Assembly: GCA_007922225.1 (NCBI GenBank)
Contig: ML679971.1
Location: 496,001-560,000, forward strand
Reading direction: 5' to 3'
From: Emydura subglobosa
Taxonomy: Eukaryota > Chordata > Testudines > Chelidae
Length of the DNA: 64,000 nt
Positions 40,901 through 53,700 of this stretch are shown one piece after another. The first letter of the stretch is position 1; each line of letters begins with the position of its first letter. The position numbers were made by a program, and so were the translations under genes. The notes beneath the pieces are model-generated. The model searched no databases. It was not told where the DNA came from and was given only the letters and a program-made list of their open reading frames with translations.

Positions 40901-43900
40901 CCAAGGATATTGTTAATCAAAACTTCTTTGGATGGAAGAAGGTTAGATTCATGTTCTCTGGCTCTGTTCTTGTGGAATCTGATATATCAGTCTCCAGCTT
41001 CCTCATGCAGATGCTGAGGAACTATTTCCTTGTGACCACAGATACCTTGTGTCCATTTCTTATGACTAGCATGAAGTTTGTAAAGTTCCATCGGTCCTTC
41101 TCCCCCTTCCCTCCTCTGTTCTTTACAATCTAGCAGTGGAGAGAGATTTTTTTTTTAAAATAACCAATTCACCTGTCATTGAAATAACCCTATGATGTAA
41201 TATTTAAAGCCCTGATCCAACAAAGCACAAAAGCACATACTTCCATTTAGTGTTGGTCATGTGACATTGAAGGCAATGGGTGATAGCTCATGTTTAAAGT
41301 CAAGCACGGGTTTAAGTACTTGACTGATACGGAGCTTGTGACAACAAAAATATTGAAAATCGAAATCTTTCTCCTATCTACCATTAAAGACTGGAGACTG
41401 GGTTGCAGCCTCTTCCACCAGGATCTCATACTACCTGGGTATCTAATGATACCTCTTTATTTTTGGCTGTCATGGTATCAGAAACAGCTATTTTAATTTA
41501 AACAAAAGCCTGAGGTCCCGATCCTGTAATCCAATGCACACATGCAGGCCTTCTGCTTGACTGGAGTCCCACACTGAAATCAATTTAACTATATATGAGT
41601 GTGTAACACTCAACCTGTCCAGGTCTTAATTTGGAAATCCATTCCCCTGATCATCCATGCTGAGACATAAGTCTGACTTTCCAATCTCTGGGCTGAGCTA
41701 AACATGTCCTCGGATATTTCGTTCTGAATACGCTGTATCCTCAAGATGTCTTTAATGGCTTCGATGTCAGCACTTCCAGAGGGTCTGAAAGATGAATTTA
41801 TATATCATTTTGTTACCCGTAAAGGCATATTTATTATAGCTGCCTTTTTGCTGCTTTAGAATTGGACTGTCTCAATGGTTTCATTTTAAACCCCTATTTT
41901 CTAGGGTTTTGCAGGACAGTCATAAAAAGTTGCTCTGGGCTTAAAATTAATTGGGAAACAAGGTCCCAGCCTGGAAGCCAGGACTTTTTTATGCGTCCTT
42001 TCAAACCTATATGACTGTCAAAAGCACTAGTGTCTGATCCTTCTTGTGCTCTGATAGTAGCTGTGGCTGAAATAAATACAATCTGGAAAGGAAATATTGC
42101 TTAATATGATCTATTTGCAAGGACATGTAAACGCCATAGAGATTGCAGGGTGTATGAAAAAATAAAGCCACAAACCCTACACATATTTTTTTTCTGGAGA
42201 TCAGCTTGAATTTCAGGTGATTATTATGGGGGAGGGCATCTGTGTCATAGGAAAAAATTGCACGTATTATCCCTTAGCAAGAACCATATTTTTTGTAAAG
42301 GCAGAGTGAGGTTGACTTGCATTTTCCCTGGGTAGGGCTTACCATTTTCCAGGCACATGATGCCTTAGGATGGAGGTTAAAGTTCTCTTCTTTCCTTTCT
42401 GTGCCAATTCACGGGGCATGCGGTTTTGGGCACCCCATTACTGCAGGCAGGGAGCATGTGTGCTGCTGCAGTTGGTGGAGCCGTTAGATCATGTTGTTTT
42501 CTGCCTATAGCCTAGCTCCTGGCTCTGAAAAAATAAAATAAATGAAAAAACCCTGAAAGCACTTTGGTGCATGATTGCATGATGTGCTAATCTTTCTGTT
42601 TACATGGTTAAGGCATCGGGTGAGGACTCAAGAGATTTGGGTTAAATTCCTCACCCTGTCACAGCGTGCCTGTGTGACCATGGGCAACTCACTTCATTGC
42701 TCTGTGCCTCGGTTTCCCATCTGTAAAATGTGTATCATAATACTTCCTCCCTACCCTTTGTCTGTCTTCTCTGTTTAGATTGTAAGCAGAAACTGTCTTA
42801 CTCTGTGTTCGTACAGTGCCTGGCACGATGGGGTTCTGATCTTTGTTCCAGCTTCTTGACACTGCCATAGACCAAATTAATAATAACAGTGCATAATAAC
42901 TAGGCACCACAGTAATAATCTTCATCCCTGATATTTAGCCCCCTGCCTCTTTAAACTGAGCCTGCCCCACCCACAACTTTCTTTTTTGATGTAACATGGA
43001 TTCCAAAGTGCTTTTCAAACAGTATATATACAGCATCACAGAAATGCAGCCATCTCTGGGGTGAAAAGCTGCAACCAACCTGCGCACAGTGTCTTGCACC
43101 AAGGTATAGGTGAGGAATAAAACATACAGAATATTATGTGATCTGCTTAGGTGATGGTTGGAGCAGTATTTGATGAATTCCTGTCTCTGATTGTATTTTA
43201 GGAGAGGGATTGGAACAGGGGAATAGAATCAGGCACAACACAGTGATTGGACTTTCTGGAACGGACGGACTTTCCAACATTGAAACGTTATCACCAGCAG
43301 GGATCTACATCAGGGCTCCTGCTAACCAGATAGAGGTAAGAGTTTAGGGTAAAAAACCACACTCTGAATCAAAGAACAACATAAAGGTTTGGAATATTGG
43401 TTCTCAGGGTGCTCTAAACACAGGCTGTTCACTTACTGAGTGAGTTGTAATAAGGATGGTTGCTGCAACAGACAGTAATACAAGTGCACAATGCTATATT
43501 CCTAATAATTCTCTCTCTCCCAGCCACCCACCCACCAAGCTTTTTATGTTTCATTACAAAGTCATCATCAGAAGGTTTATCAGAAGTCTCACAAAATTTT
43601 GCCAAAAACCCTAGGCCCAGATCTGATCAATTCTGGTCCAGTTGTATCGTTTTCATCAAACTTTAAGAAACTCACAGCTTTTCATGACTGGATGGCAAAG
43701 CAAATACAATTCCACAGTTTCAAGTGAATTCCACCTGGGTTTGAACCTGAAACTCAAGGAAAACTCAAGGATTCCCAATCTATGGAAACTGAAACCAATG
43801 AGGAACTATAGATGAGGACATGATTTTCCCCTCACTCTACTCCTCAAAGACTTCCACCTAACTTTGAAGGTGAGAAATAGACCAACTGGTTTCCTACTTA

Positions 43901-46900
43901 TGTTACTCTCATGACAAATTTCCTGAGAATAAAGAGAAAACTGTGGCCTAATTCCTTGCAGAACATATACCCAACTTTACAGGCCATTTAAAAGAATATA
44001 GTGGAGGCATCTAGTATGTTAAACAAACAAACAAATGTAGGCAGAGTAGCATGATTCCAAGGCCTTTAAACACAGAGAGCTCTATGCAGTTGTACATTGG
44101 CTTAGCATAGATGTCTGACTTGGTTACCAATGGCTCAGCTGTTAAAGGGCCTTACACATTTCTCTGTCAATGTCCTTGTGAAGATAACTCAGTCAGTTTT
44201 CAACACATTTGTTTAGCTCTTGTGCTATAATAGAAATTCAGAGATCTATTTAGAGGCTGAAGCCATGGACATGTGCGCAGGCACTGGGGATAGAACTCCT
44301 TTAAAAAAAACTAATGTGGCCTGTACTCTGCAAGCCAGTATGGGTGGAATAGCAGATGCTCATTGCAGGATTGCTGATCAAACTCTATTGTCAGCTGCCA
44401 TTTAAAGGGATGGGTATGTAAGGCATTGCAACAGCAAGCTTCTGAGATCTAAAAGAAAACCACGAGACCATGGTCACGATGGGAAAGATCACAATATATT
44501 TCTAAGCTTTTGGGGGTCGGCATGGTCTCCTACTGTGTGTCTGTACAGTGTCAAATCTTGGTTGGGTCCTACTCTACTCGAATATATTATATATATTAGA
44601 CTCTACTCTAATATGAAATAAATATAAAATATAAAAATAATATAAAAAGTAGCGGTGCCAAACTATAAGGAGGTGAGGAAGGAATATTAACCACAGTGCT
44701 AGATCATGAAGTTACTCAATTTCGGCATCTGCACATCATGATGGTTCATAAAAACATCCATAACGGGTCAGAGCAATGGTCCATCTAGCCCAGTATCCAG
44801 TCTTCCGACGGTGGCCAATGCCAGATGCTTGAGAGGGAATAAACAGAACAGGGCATCTATTGAGTGATCCATCCCTTATCATTCTAATCCCAGCTTCTGG
44901 AAGTCAGAGGTTTAGGGACATCCAGAGCATGGGGTTGTGTCCCTGACCATGTTGGCTAAAAGCCATTGATGGACCTATTCTCCATGATCTCAGTAATACT
45001 TTTGGCCTTCATAACAACCCCTGACAATAAGTTCCACAGTTTGACTGCATTGTGTGAGGAAGTACTTCCTTATGATTGTTTTAAACCTGCTGCCTATTAA
45101 TTTCATTAGGTGACCCCTGGTTCTTGTGTTATGTGAAAGGATAAATATCACTTCCTTATTCACTTTCTCCATACCATTCATGATTTTATAGGCCATTGAG
45201 CAGGTGGTTTCAGAGAACAATTTATAATGACTCCAAGATCTTTTTATTGAGTGGTGACAATAAATTTAGGCCTCATCATTTTGTATGTATAATTGAGATT
45301 ATTTTTTCCAATGTGCATTACTTTGTACTTATCAACAATGAATTTCATTTGCCACTTTGTTGCCCAGTCACCCAGTTTAGTGAGACCCCTTTTTAACTCT
45401 TCTCAGTCAGGTTTGGACTTAATCATCTTGAATAATTTAGTATCATCTGTAAAAATGCCCCCTTGCTGTTTACCCCTTTTCCAGATAATTTATGACTATG
45501 TTGAACACCACAGGTCCCAGTATAGATCCTTGGGGAATCCTGCTATTAACATCTTTCCATTTTGAAAAGTGACCATTTATTCCTAGCCTTTGTTTCCTGT
45601 CTTTTAACCAGTTACTGATCCCCGAGGGGACCTTCCCTCTTATCCCAAGGTTGCTCACTTTGGTTAAGAGCTTTTTGGTGTGGGACCTTGTCAAAAGTTT
45701 TCTGAAAATACAAGTACACTGTATCAAATGGATCACCCTTGTCACATGCTTGTTGATCCCCTCAAAGAATTTTAATAGATTGGTGAGGCATGATTTCCCT
45801 TTACAAAAGCTGTGTTGACTCTTCCCCAACATATTTTGTTCATCTATGTGTCTGATCATTCTGTTCTTTCCTATGGTTTCAAACAATTTGCCTGGTTCTG
45901 AAGTTACGTTTACTAGTCTGTAATTGCCAGGATCGCCTTGGGTGCTTTTTTAAAAATCAGCATTACACTAGTTATCTTCCAGTCACCTGGTACAGAGGCT
46001 GATATAAGTGGTATTTTATATACCACAGTTAGTAGATCTCCAATTTCAGATATGAGTTCCTTCAGAACTCTTGGGTGAATACCATGGGGTCAGGCCCCAG
46101 GCTCCACCCTGAGGGCCCGCCCCCTCCTGCTGCATCCTGCTCTTCCCCTGTGGACCCAGCCCAAGTACTGCTCAGTCTCTCTACTTAAGCCAGCAAGGGC
46201 TAAGACTAAGGAAGGCCCAGCTGGCGGGACTTGGGGCCTTCTGATGCTTCGGGACTGGGACTGTCTGGCTGGCAGGCTGGGACTTGGGCCGGCTGGGGCG
46301 GGGTTCTTCTGGCCACAGTAGGGGGCTTGCGGCTCTGATGGGGGAGGGGATGGAAGGGGTGAGGGTGGGGCTGGGGCTAGTCTTCCAAAAGAGGCAGTTC
46401 ACATGCTGCCCATGGTGAATACCCTCCGGTCCTGGTGGCTGATTACTGTTTAATTTATCAGTTTGTTCCAAAACCTCCTTTAGTGACATCTCAGTCAGTG
46501 TGGAATTCCTCCAATTTGTCATCTAAAAGAATGGCTCAGATGTGGAAGTCGCCCTCACATCCTCTGCAAGGAAGACCGATGCAAATAATTCATTTAGCTT
46601 CTCCGCAACGGCCTTGTCTTCTTTGAGTGCTCCTTTAGCATCTGGATCATCCAGTGGCCCCACGGACTGTTTGGCAGACTTCCTACTTCTGATTTGCTTT
46701 ATTTTTTTTTAATTTTTTTTTTGCTGTTAGTTTTTGTGTCTTATGCTAGTTTCTCTTCAAATTCTTTTTTGGCCTGCCTAATTATACTTGACTTGCATTA
46801 TGTTCCTTTTTATTTTCCTAAGTAGGATTTGACTTCCAATTTTTAAATTATTCTTTTTTGCTTCTAACTGCGTGTTTTACTCTGCTGTTTAGCCATGATG

Positions 46901-49900
46901 GCATCATTTTGGTCCTCTTACTTTTTTTTAATTATTATTATTTTGGGCATACAGTTTGATCTTGTTACTTTTCCTTTTTATTTCTGTTTAACTAGTGTCC
47001 TCGTTTATGTGTAATTCCCCTTTATAAAGTTAAACGCTACTGTGGTGGGTTTCTTCAGTATATTCCCCCCCACAAGATGTTACATTTAATTACATTACGG
47101 TCACTATTACTAAGCAGTTCAGTTATATTCACCTCTTGGATGAGATTCTGTGCTCCACTTAGATGTAAATGAAGAATTACCTCTCCCCTTGTGGGTTCCA
47201 GAACTAGCTGCTCCAGAAAGCAGTCATTAATGCTGTCTAGAAATTTTCTGTCTGCATCTTGTCCTGAAGTGACATGTATCCAGTCAATATGGGGATAGTT
47301 GAAATCCCCCATTATTATTGGGTTTTCTATTTTCATTGCCAGATATTTAAAGCTATGTATCCATTACTCTACTCAGCATTGCATTGCCTAATTGACTTAG
47401 GAGCCTAAGTCACTTGTGAAAATGTAGCCAGGAGAGATTACAGCTCTTTGAAACTCAGTAAGACTTAGTTCCCTAAATGCCTGTGCCATTTTTGAAAATG
47501 TGACTTAGGAGATCGTTACTTAGGCAAAATGTTACCTGTAAATGCTAATAATAGGAAGAATTCCAAAGGATGGTTTAAAAAAGCCTTGAGAGAGGATCTC
47601 ATTTGGGCTTTATTTTTCTAGGATTATAGGTTGATTTCTATAGAATTCTGCTTTCATCCTTATTGAATCTATAGGAGGCGAAGCGCTGTGGAGGTTGACG
47701 CAGACCCAGGTTGATATTGGTTACTTTGTCACTGAAGAGCAAGACCTGCGTCGTTTGTTTTAATTTTGGCTGCAGCCGAGAAAGGCACTTTGTCTTTCTG
47801 TTGGGGCTCTAAGGGGACGGGGACTTTTGTGATGACTTTCTGTTTATATAGAAACCGCGCCTTTCAAGTGCCGAAACTCAGTGTAGGCATGCATTGACCT
47901 TTGTGTAAGTGGGCACTGTTCTGAATGGCCTCTTTCCAGCATGCTTAGGTGATTATAAATGTGACAGCTAGCCTTGGGAAACTCATTCTGGGCCTCCCCT
48001 TCCCAAGTAAGTTTCTGTAAGGAAAGGCAAGATGGCTCTAAAAGTTGAGAGGCAGAGTGGTCCACTGGATAGAAGACTGGCCTGGGATTCTGGATGCCTG
48101 GCTTCTAATCTCCCCTCCACCACTTCATTCCTCTGGGACCTCAGGCAAGGTATTTCCCACCCTTTGTCTGTTTAGCTCATCCCTGCTCTGAAGAACTTAC
48201 AATCTATAACAATGTTCGTGAGGGATGGCTGCCATTTTGGCTGACACACTGGGGACCTCCTGAGCTAAAAGCATAAACTGCTGGAGGTAAAGAGACCCTG
48301 GTTCTGTAGGTGGTGGCTGTGACTGACTCACATCCCATGTGGACCAGCACAGAGAGGAATGTGTAGTACATGCTCACCATGGACAGTGCCTAAAACAGTG
48401 TCTAAACACTGTCATTATACAAAGTAATAAAAATGATGCTTTCAAATAGAGAAGGGCATAGACTGCACAGAACAGAGACTGTAATTCCACTTATCTGCAT
48501 CTCCCAGACATTCTAGAAGGACATGCCTTCCTATAAGCCTGCTCCTATAGATAGGGTTCCTTTTTATCCCACGGCTACTGTGAGCCACAGCCAGAGAGCA
48601 AGTATTGTGTTACAGTATGTGCGACTTCCTCAGCAGTGCTGTTCTTCCATTGAGTCACCTTTGCAGTTTACCCATCTGCAGTGGCCCAAAGTGATTTTAA
48701 AAATAAAGCTTCTAATTTCCAGGAATCTTTTCTAACAGCAGTACATGCTTGTCTGCAGTACATGCTTGTCTGCAGGCTAATGATAATTATGTTATTATTG
48801 AAGTCAGTGCAAATTCTGCATTTGATCATTATCCACTATTGCTCACCAAGCAAGAAACTTTCAGAAACCCACTGCAGTGTGAGTGCTCATTGAATAGACC
48901 CATTGGGACAACTTGTTGCATTCTGATGGGTTTTGGCAGTGGGGAATAGTGCTGGAAACTCCTTCAATGTTGTGTTATATGGATGGGGAGAAGAGGAAGC
49001 AGAGCTTTACAGGACCAGCACTCTTCATCTTAAGGTATTCGTGAAATAGTTACCACATCAGTGTTGTACAGTTAAAAGACACTTAAAACGTTGACTGGTT
49101 TTTATTCGAGTGATTTAGACGCACACCTTCAGGTCTCTGGCATACACAGACAATTAATTTCTCTCTGGAATTTTGATTGCATGGATGTCCATAACACACT
49201 GACTTCCACAAAGAATTGATTTCCACACAAAATTCCCTGCTTGCTTAAAACTGCTGCCTTCAAGCCCTTGGCTGCCTGAATAAATGTGCAATTTTCCTTA
49301 TGAATTTTTCCTTCTGAATCTTCTGTAGAATGCACAATTGGAATTGCAAGTAAAAGATCCTGGAAGAATGTGACTTGACTGCAGAAGCATTTTGTTAAAG
49401 GAAAGGGAGCTGTGTTGGGTAGCACGTTCTAAAGTGCGGCAGCTCTGCAGGATGGGAAATAAGGCAGTGCTTTGGACTTTGATATCCTTTTGTTTTTTGA
49501 CAGATGTCAAAGATCACAACTTCAGGGAACTAACTTGGATGGGTCAGGAGACTGGCAGTGGAATATGGAGCTTTCACCTCCAGGTCACTGATGTGGTTTT
49601 GATTTAGGTCATTAGTCATTACCATTTAAAAGCTCACTGATGACCTCTCTGAAGTGAGTTGGAGGGTCCCAGTGGAAAAGTGTCCATATAAAAACACCCT
49701 GACAATTGACACAATCTAATGACAGCTAATTTTGGCCACTGCCAACACACAGCAGATTTGAACTCTACAATTCAAATCTCAAAGTTCACTTTAAACTCCT
49801 GGTCCCATTGAAGTCAATGGCAAAACGCCTATTGGGTTCAGTGGGGCAGGATTTCACTGTTGGTGTTGAAAGGCTGCTTATCTCATTGCTTATCCCCCTA

Positions 49901-50342
49901 TGTAATCCCCTCCCTATTCCACTTTCTGTAATTCATAAGATCATAATTTTAAGGCCAGAAGGGCCCATTATGACATCTAGTCTGACCTCCTGCACAGCAC
50001 AGACCAGACCAGAGAATCTCACCGAGCAATTTCTACATCCAGACCCGATCTTCCATTATGAGCTGTAACATATCTTTTAGTTTTGATTGAAAGACTTTGG
50101 CTGATGGAGAATCCCACTGTGTCCTTAGGTCACTTCTTCCAGTAGTGAATAACCCTCACTGATAAAATATTGTCCTTTATTTCGAGTTTGAATTTGTTTA
50201 GCATCAGCTTCCAACCAATGACATATCACTTGCCTGTAAAACCTTAACTTCACATGTCCTGACTTTTGAGTGCTCAATATTTCAACACAAGTGTTGCAGT
50301 AACTTTAGTAGTTTTTTTTTTTTTTTTTTTTTGCATGGAAAA

Positions 50343-50379
<37 letters not shown>

Positions 50380-50681
50380 AAGTATATCTTTTAAAATAGA
50401 CCACAGTTTAAATAGCCCACTTATTTACAAAATAATGTTCAGTGAACAAGAAATTTTAGCCAACCTGAAGTTTTGCTTATCTGCCTCTTGGGGAAGTTAC
50501 GGATTAGAATGGAAATCAAGTGGTGCTGCATTATATGCCTGCTTGTCTGCCAAATACTATTGCATGGCTTGAGTGTGGAGGTTTGCATGCTGCTGTTGCA
50601 CTCAGGGTGGCCTTGGGAGAGAGATGAAGCAGGAGTGAGGATGCTGTAGTCCATACTTGGCAGAATTTACACTGACTTCAG

Positions 50682-50712
<31 letters not shown>

Positions 50713-53700
50713 TAAATGAATACCTAGCTTTTATAAAGTACTTAGGAGATATATGTGAGTTAAAGGTGTAGGAATAGAGGGGCTTGGCCCAAAGTGATTT
50801 TAAAAACAAAGCTTTTAATTTCCAGGAATCTTTTCTAACAGCAGTACATGCTTGTCTGCAGGCTAATACAGTGTGTGCTGCTGGTTATGGCTATTTCTTT
50901 CATCTCTCCCCTGACGGACCGTCGCAAATGCCTCTTCTCTCCTTCAGTAAGAACACAGCCCATTCCTGCTCAAGGTATTTTGGGACTCCCTTTGCTTAAA
51001 GATTTTTTTTTCCATAGCATGGGCTATAATTGCAATAGACAATTAGGAAAAGGCTCCATCTCTTTATATATAGCTTCAGAGCTTTGCCTTAACCTCTTCT
51101 CTGATCTATAATAGGATTTGTCCAGAGAAGAATGAAGTCATCTGATAATGATTCAGTTTGGTTTATCTGGATTATCTGTAAATAGTTTCCATTTCAAGTT
51201 TCAAATGGACACATCCTTTTTCACTTCCAGTCATCCTAAACTATTGGATAGTATTCATGTATATTGTTAACAGCTGATGCATTTCACCCTAGAGGTGCTG
51301 CATTTCAGTAGCAGATGAAGTGATCTCTGTAGATTTAAGACCCTGAATTAGCAAAGTGCTTAATCACCTGCTTAACATCCCCTATTCAGCAAAACACTTA
51401 AGCATGTGCTTATGTGCTTAACTTTAAGGACATGCTTAAATATAAGCAGGTGATTAAGTGCTTTCTTGAATAGAACTAGGATTACTGTGCTTATGGGATT
51501 AGGTGCTTCACTGATTTGGACTGTAAGTACTTTGAGATCCTACAGGGTACTACAGGTAGATATGCTGTCTACATATAAGATATTGCAGTATAATTATGAT
51601 TTCTGTAGTAGCAAATATAGGGGATTCTAGAGTGCTGTTAAAAAACTTTCCTTTAATTGCCTTAAACAAATTACAATCAGAACCCTAAACTAAAACTCAC
51701 TATACAAATACCCCTGAATTTTCAGGAAGTTTGGACCATGATCTGAACAGAAACCCTCCAATGGTCGAACCAGAATGCTGCATGTAGAAACACCCAAAGT
51801 TTGGCACTGTTGAAATCAAAACTCACCCTTATATTGTTGAACCCCACACTGGAAGGGACTTTCTGTCTGGATCTGACTAATTCAGAGGCAATCCAAGTTG
51901 GCTAAAGTCTGATAAAAAGATGTTAAGAGTACATAGCTGTCTTATCTCAAGCTGAGCATTAGCCCTGATGTGAATAATTCTAAAGGCACTTGCAAGAGAA
52001 ATGACGTGGTTTTAGAGAACTACCTCTGGACAAGGATTGTTAAATATATATAAAAATATCTGAGTACAAAAACTTTATTTCTGAATAAATGCTGTAGTAC
52101 TAACACCCTGGTCTCCCTAGGCAGAGAGCTAGTGCAGGCGTGGGGGATAAGATACCATGATAAGTATCTTAATTATAATAAGTATTGTAGAAAAGTCTAC
52201 ACATAAATAAATATCCAGAAAGAAAGTTGAGCATTCTTTTCCTTCATTTTTCTTCCTAAACAGGTCAGGTCTCCTGGTGTATCCAGAATATCAGCCAAAA
52301 CATGCAGACAGCCTGGGTCCAGTTCTGTTTCAGAGCTTCACAGCCTGGAGAAATCAAGGCGGGGCTCAGGTAAAATTTGTTTCAATTGTATTTTGGTCTT
52401 TCAGGACACTTCAGTGTAATCCTCAAAGGTGCAGCTCCTCCTTACCCACTTTGGTCATTTTGTACAGCAAAATAGTCATCATTTTAAAAGCCAGAAGTGA
52501 CTCTTGTGATCATCTCATCCAACATCCAGGGTAACAAAGGCCAGATTTCACCCACTAATTCCTGCATGAGCCTAAACAACTTGTGGTGGAACTAGACCAG
52601 ACCTTTTAGAAGGATATCCAAGCTCATTTTTAAAGAGTCTAAATGATTGAAAATCCACCACCATCCCTTGGTTAATTCTTCCAGTGGTTAATTACCCTCA
52701 TTGATAAAAATGTGTATTCATGTCTGCTCTGAATTTTTCTTGCATCAGTTACCAGCCATTGGATATTAGTATGTCTTTGTCTGATGGACTAAAGAGTCTT
52801 GTTGTATCTAATGTCATCTTCCCATGTAGGTACTTATAGACTGTGATCAAGTCATCTCTTAACTTCCATAAGTTAAATGGACTGAGCAACTAAAGTCTCT
52901 GTAAGACATGTTTCTCACTTCTAATCCTGTCTGTGGCTATTCTCTGCTGATTTTTTTCAAAATCCTAGAATGGAATATGCTGGTTCTGGAAAAGTTTACT
53001 TGTATGAAATAACATAACATTGACCAGTGTTTTCTAATTTTGATGACCTTTTATCCATTGTGCTGACTCCAATACCCAGGTTGCCATATCACCCAATTTA
53101 TCATTTTGTGTACCTTATTGCCCCACCGCATCAAAATAATGAGATTTATTCTGTGTTCCCTGAATGTGATACTCTCTTCCCATAATCATGTGATTATCTT
53201 CCCATAATCTATTTTCCCATAATCTCATGTGATTGTAAAACAATACCTTGATTATGTTCAAGGAGTGCATCTGTATGATGACACACCTTTTTCCCTTTGT
53301 CTTCTTTAGCTATTGCTCTCTTCAGTAACTACAAAAATAGTATTTACAGCATTTTCAGCCATGGGTATTCCTAACTATTTACTCTCATTTTGCCAGTGCA
53401 GTGTTTGTATCAACATGGAAATAAATTGTAAGAGTTAAAAGTTTTTTTTTTTTTTTTTTTGAATCCTTGCAATCAAGAGTAAAGAATTAAGGGAGAAATT
53501 TTCAAAGATAAATTAGATGCTCAACTCCTATTTGTGCCTTTGAACATCTCCCCCTTCTGCTAGATAATGGTGAAAGGATAATAATGAACCAGAGAACCTT
53601 TCTTAATTTATTATGATTTTAAACAGATTTTTAGCAGCAGCAACATTGAACTCCGAAATTTCCAGATCTACGCCTGCAAAGATTTTGGAATTGACATTGT

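Larger units (their letters stand above)
43336..50861 (+). other. Intron between exons 6 and 7
   Basis: 7526 bp. It contains a 2.6 kb minus-strand CR1 LINE (44744-47345), a MIR-like SINE (48050-48200), the duplicated acceptor segment (48683-48781), a CR1 3' fragment (49930-50245), a poly-T/(TC)15 tract (50312-50376) and an (AAT)n run (50682-50716). No other gene is visible. Confidence 0.8.

Noticed and set aside
46181..46522. 113-codon minus-strand proline/serine-rich frame
   Set aside because: It is the CR1 RT entry fused by chance to the GC-rich insert at 46084-46413; not a gene.
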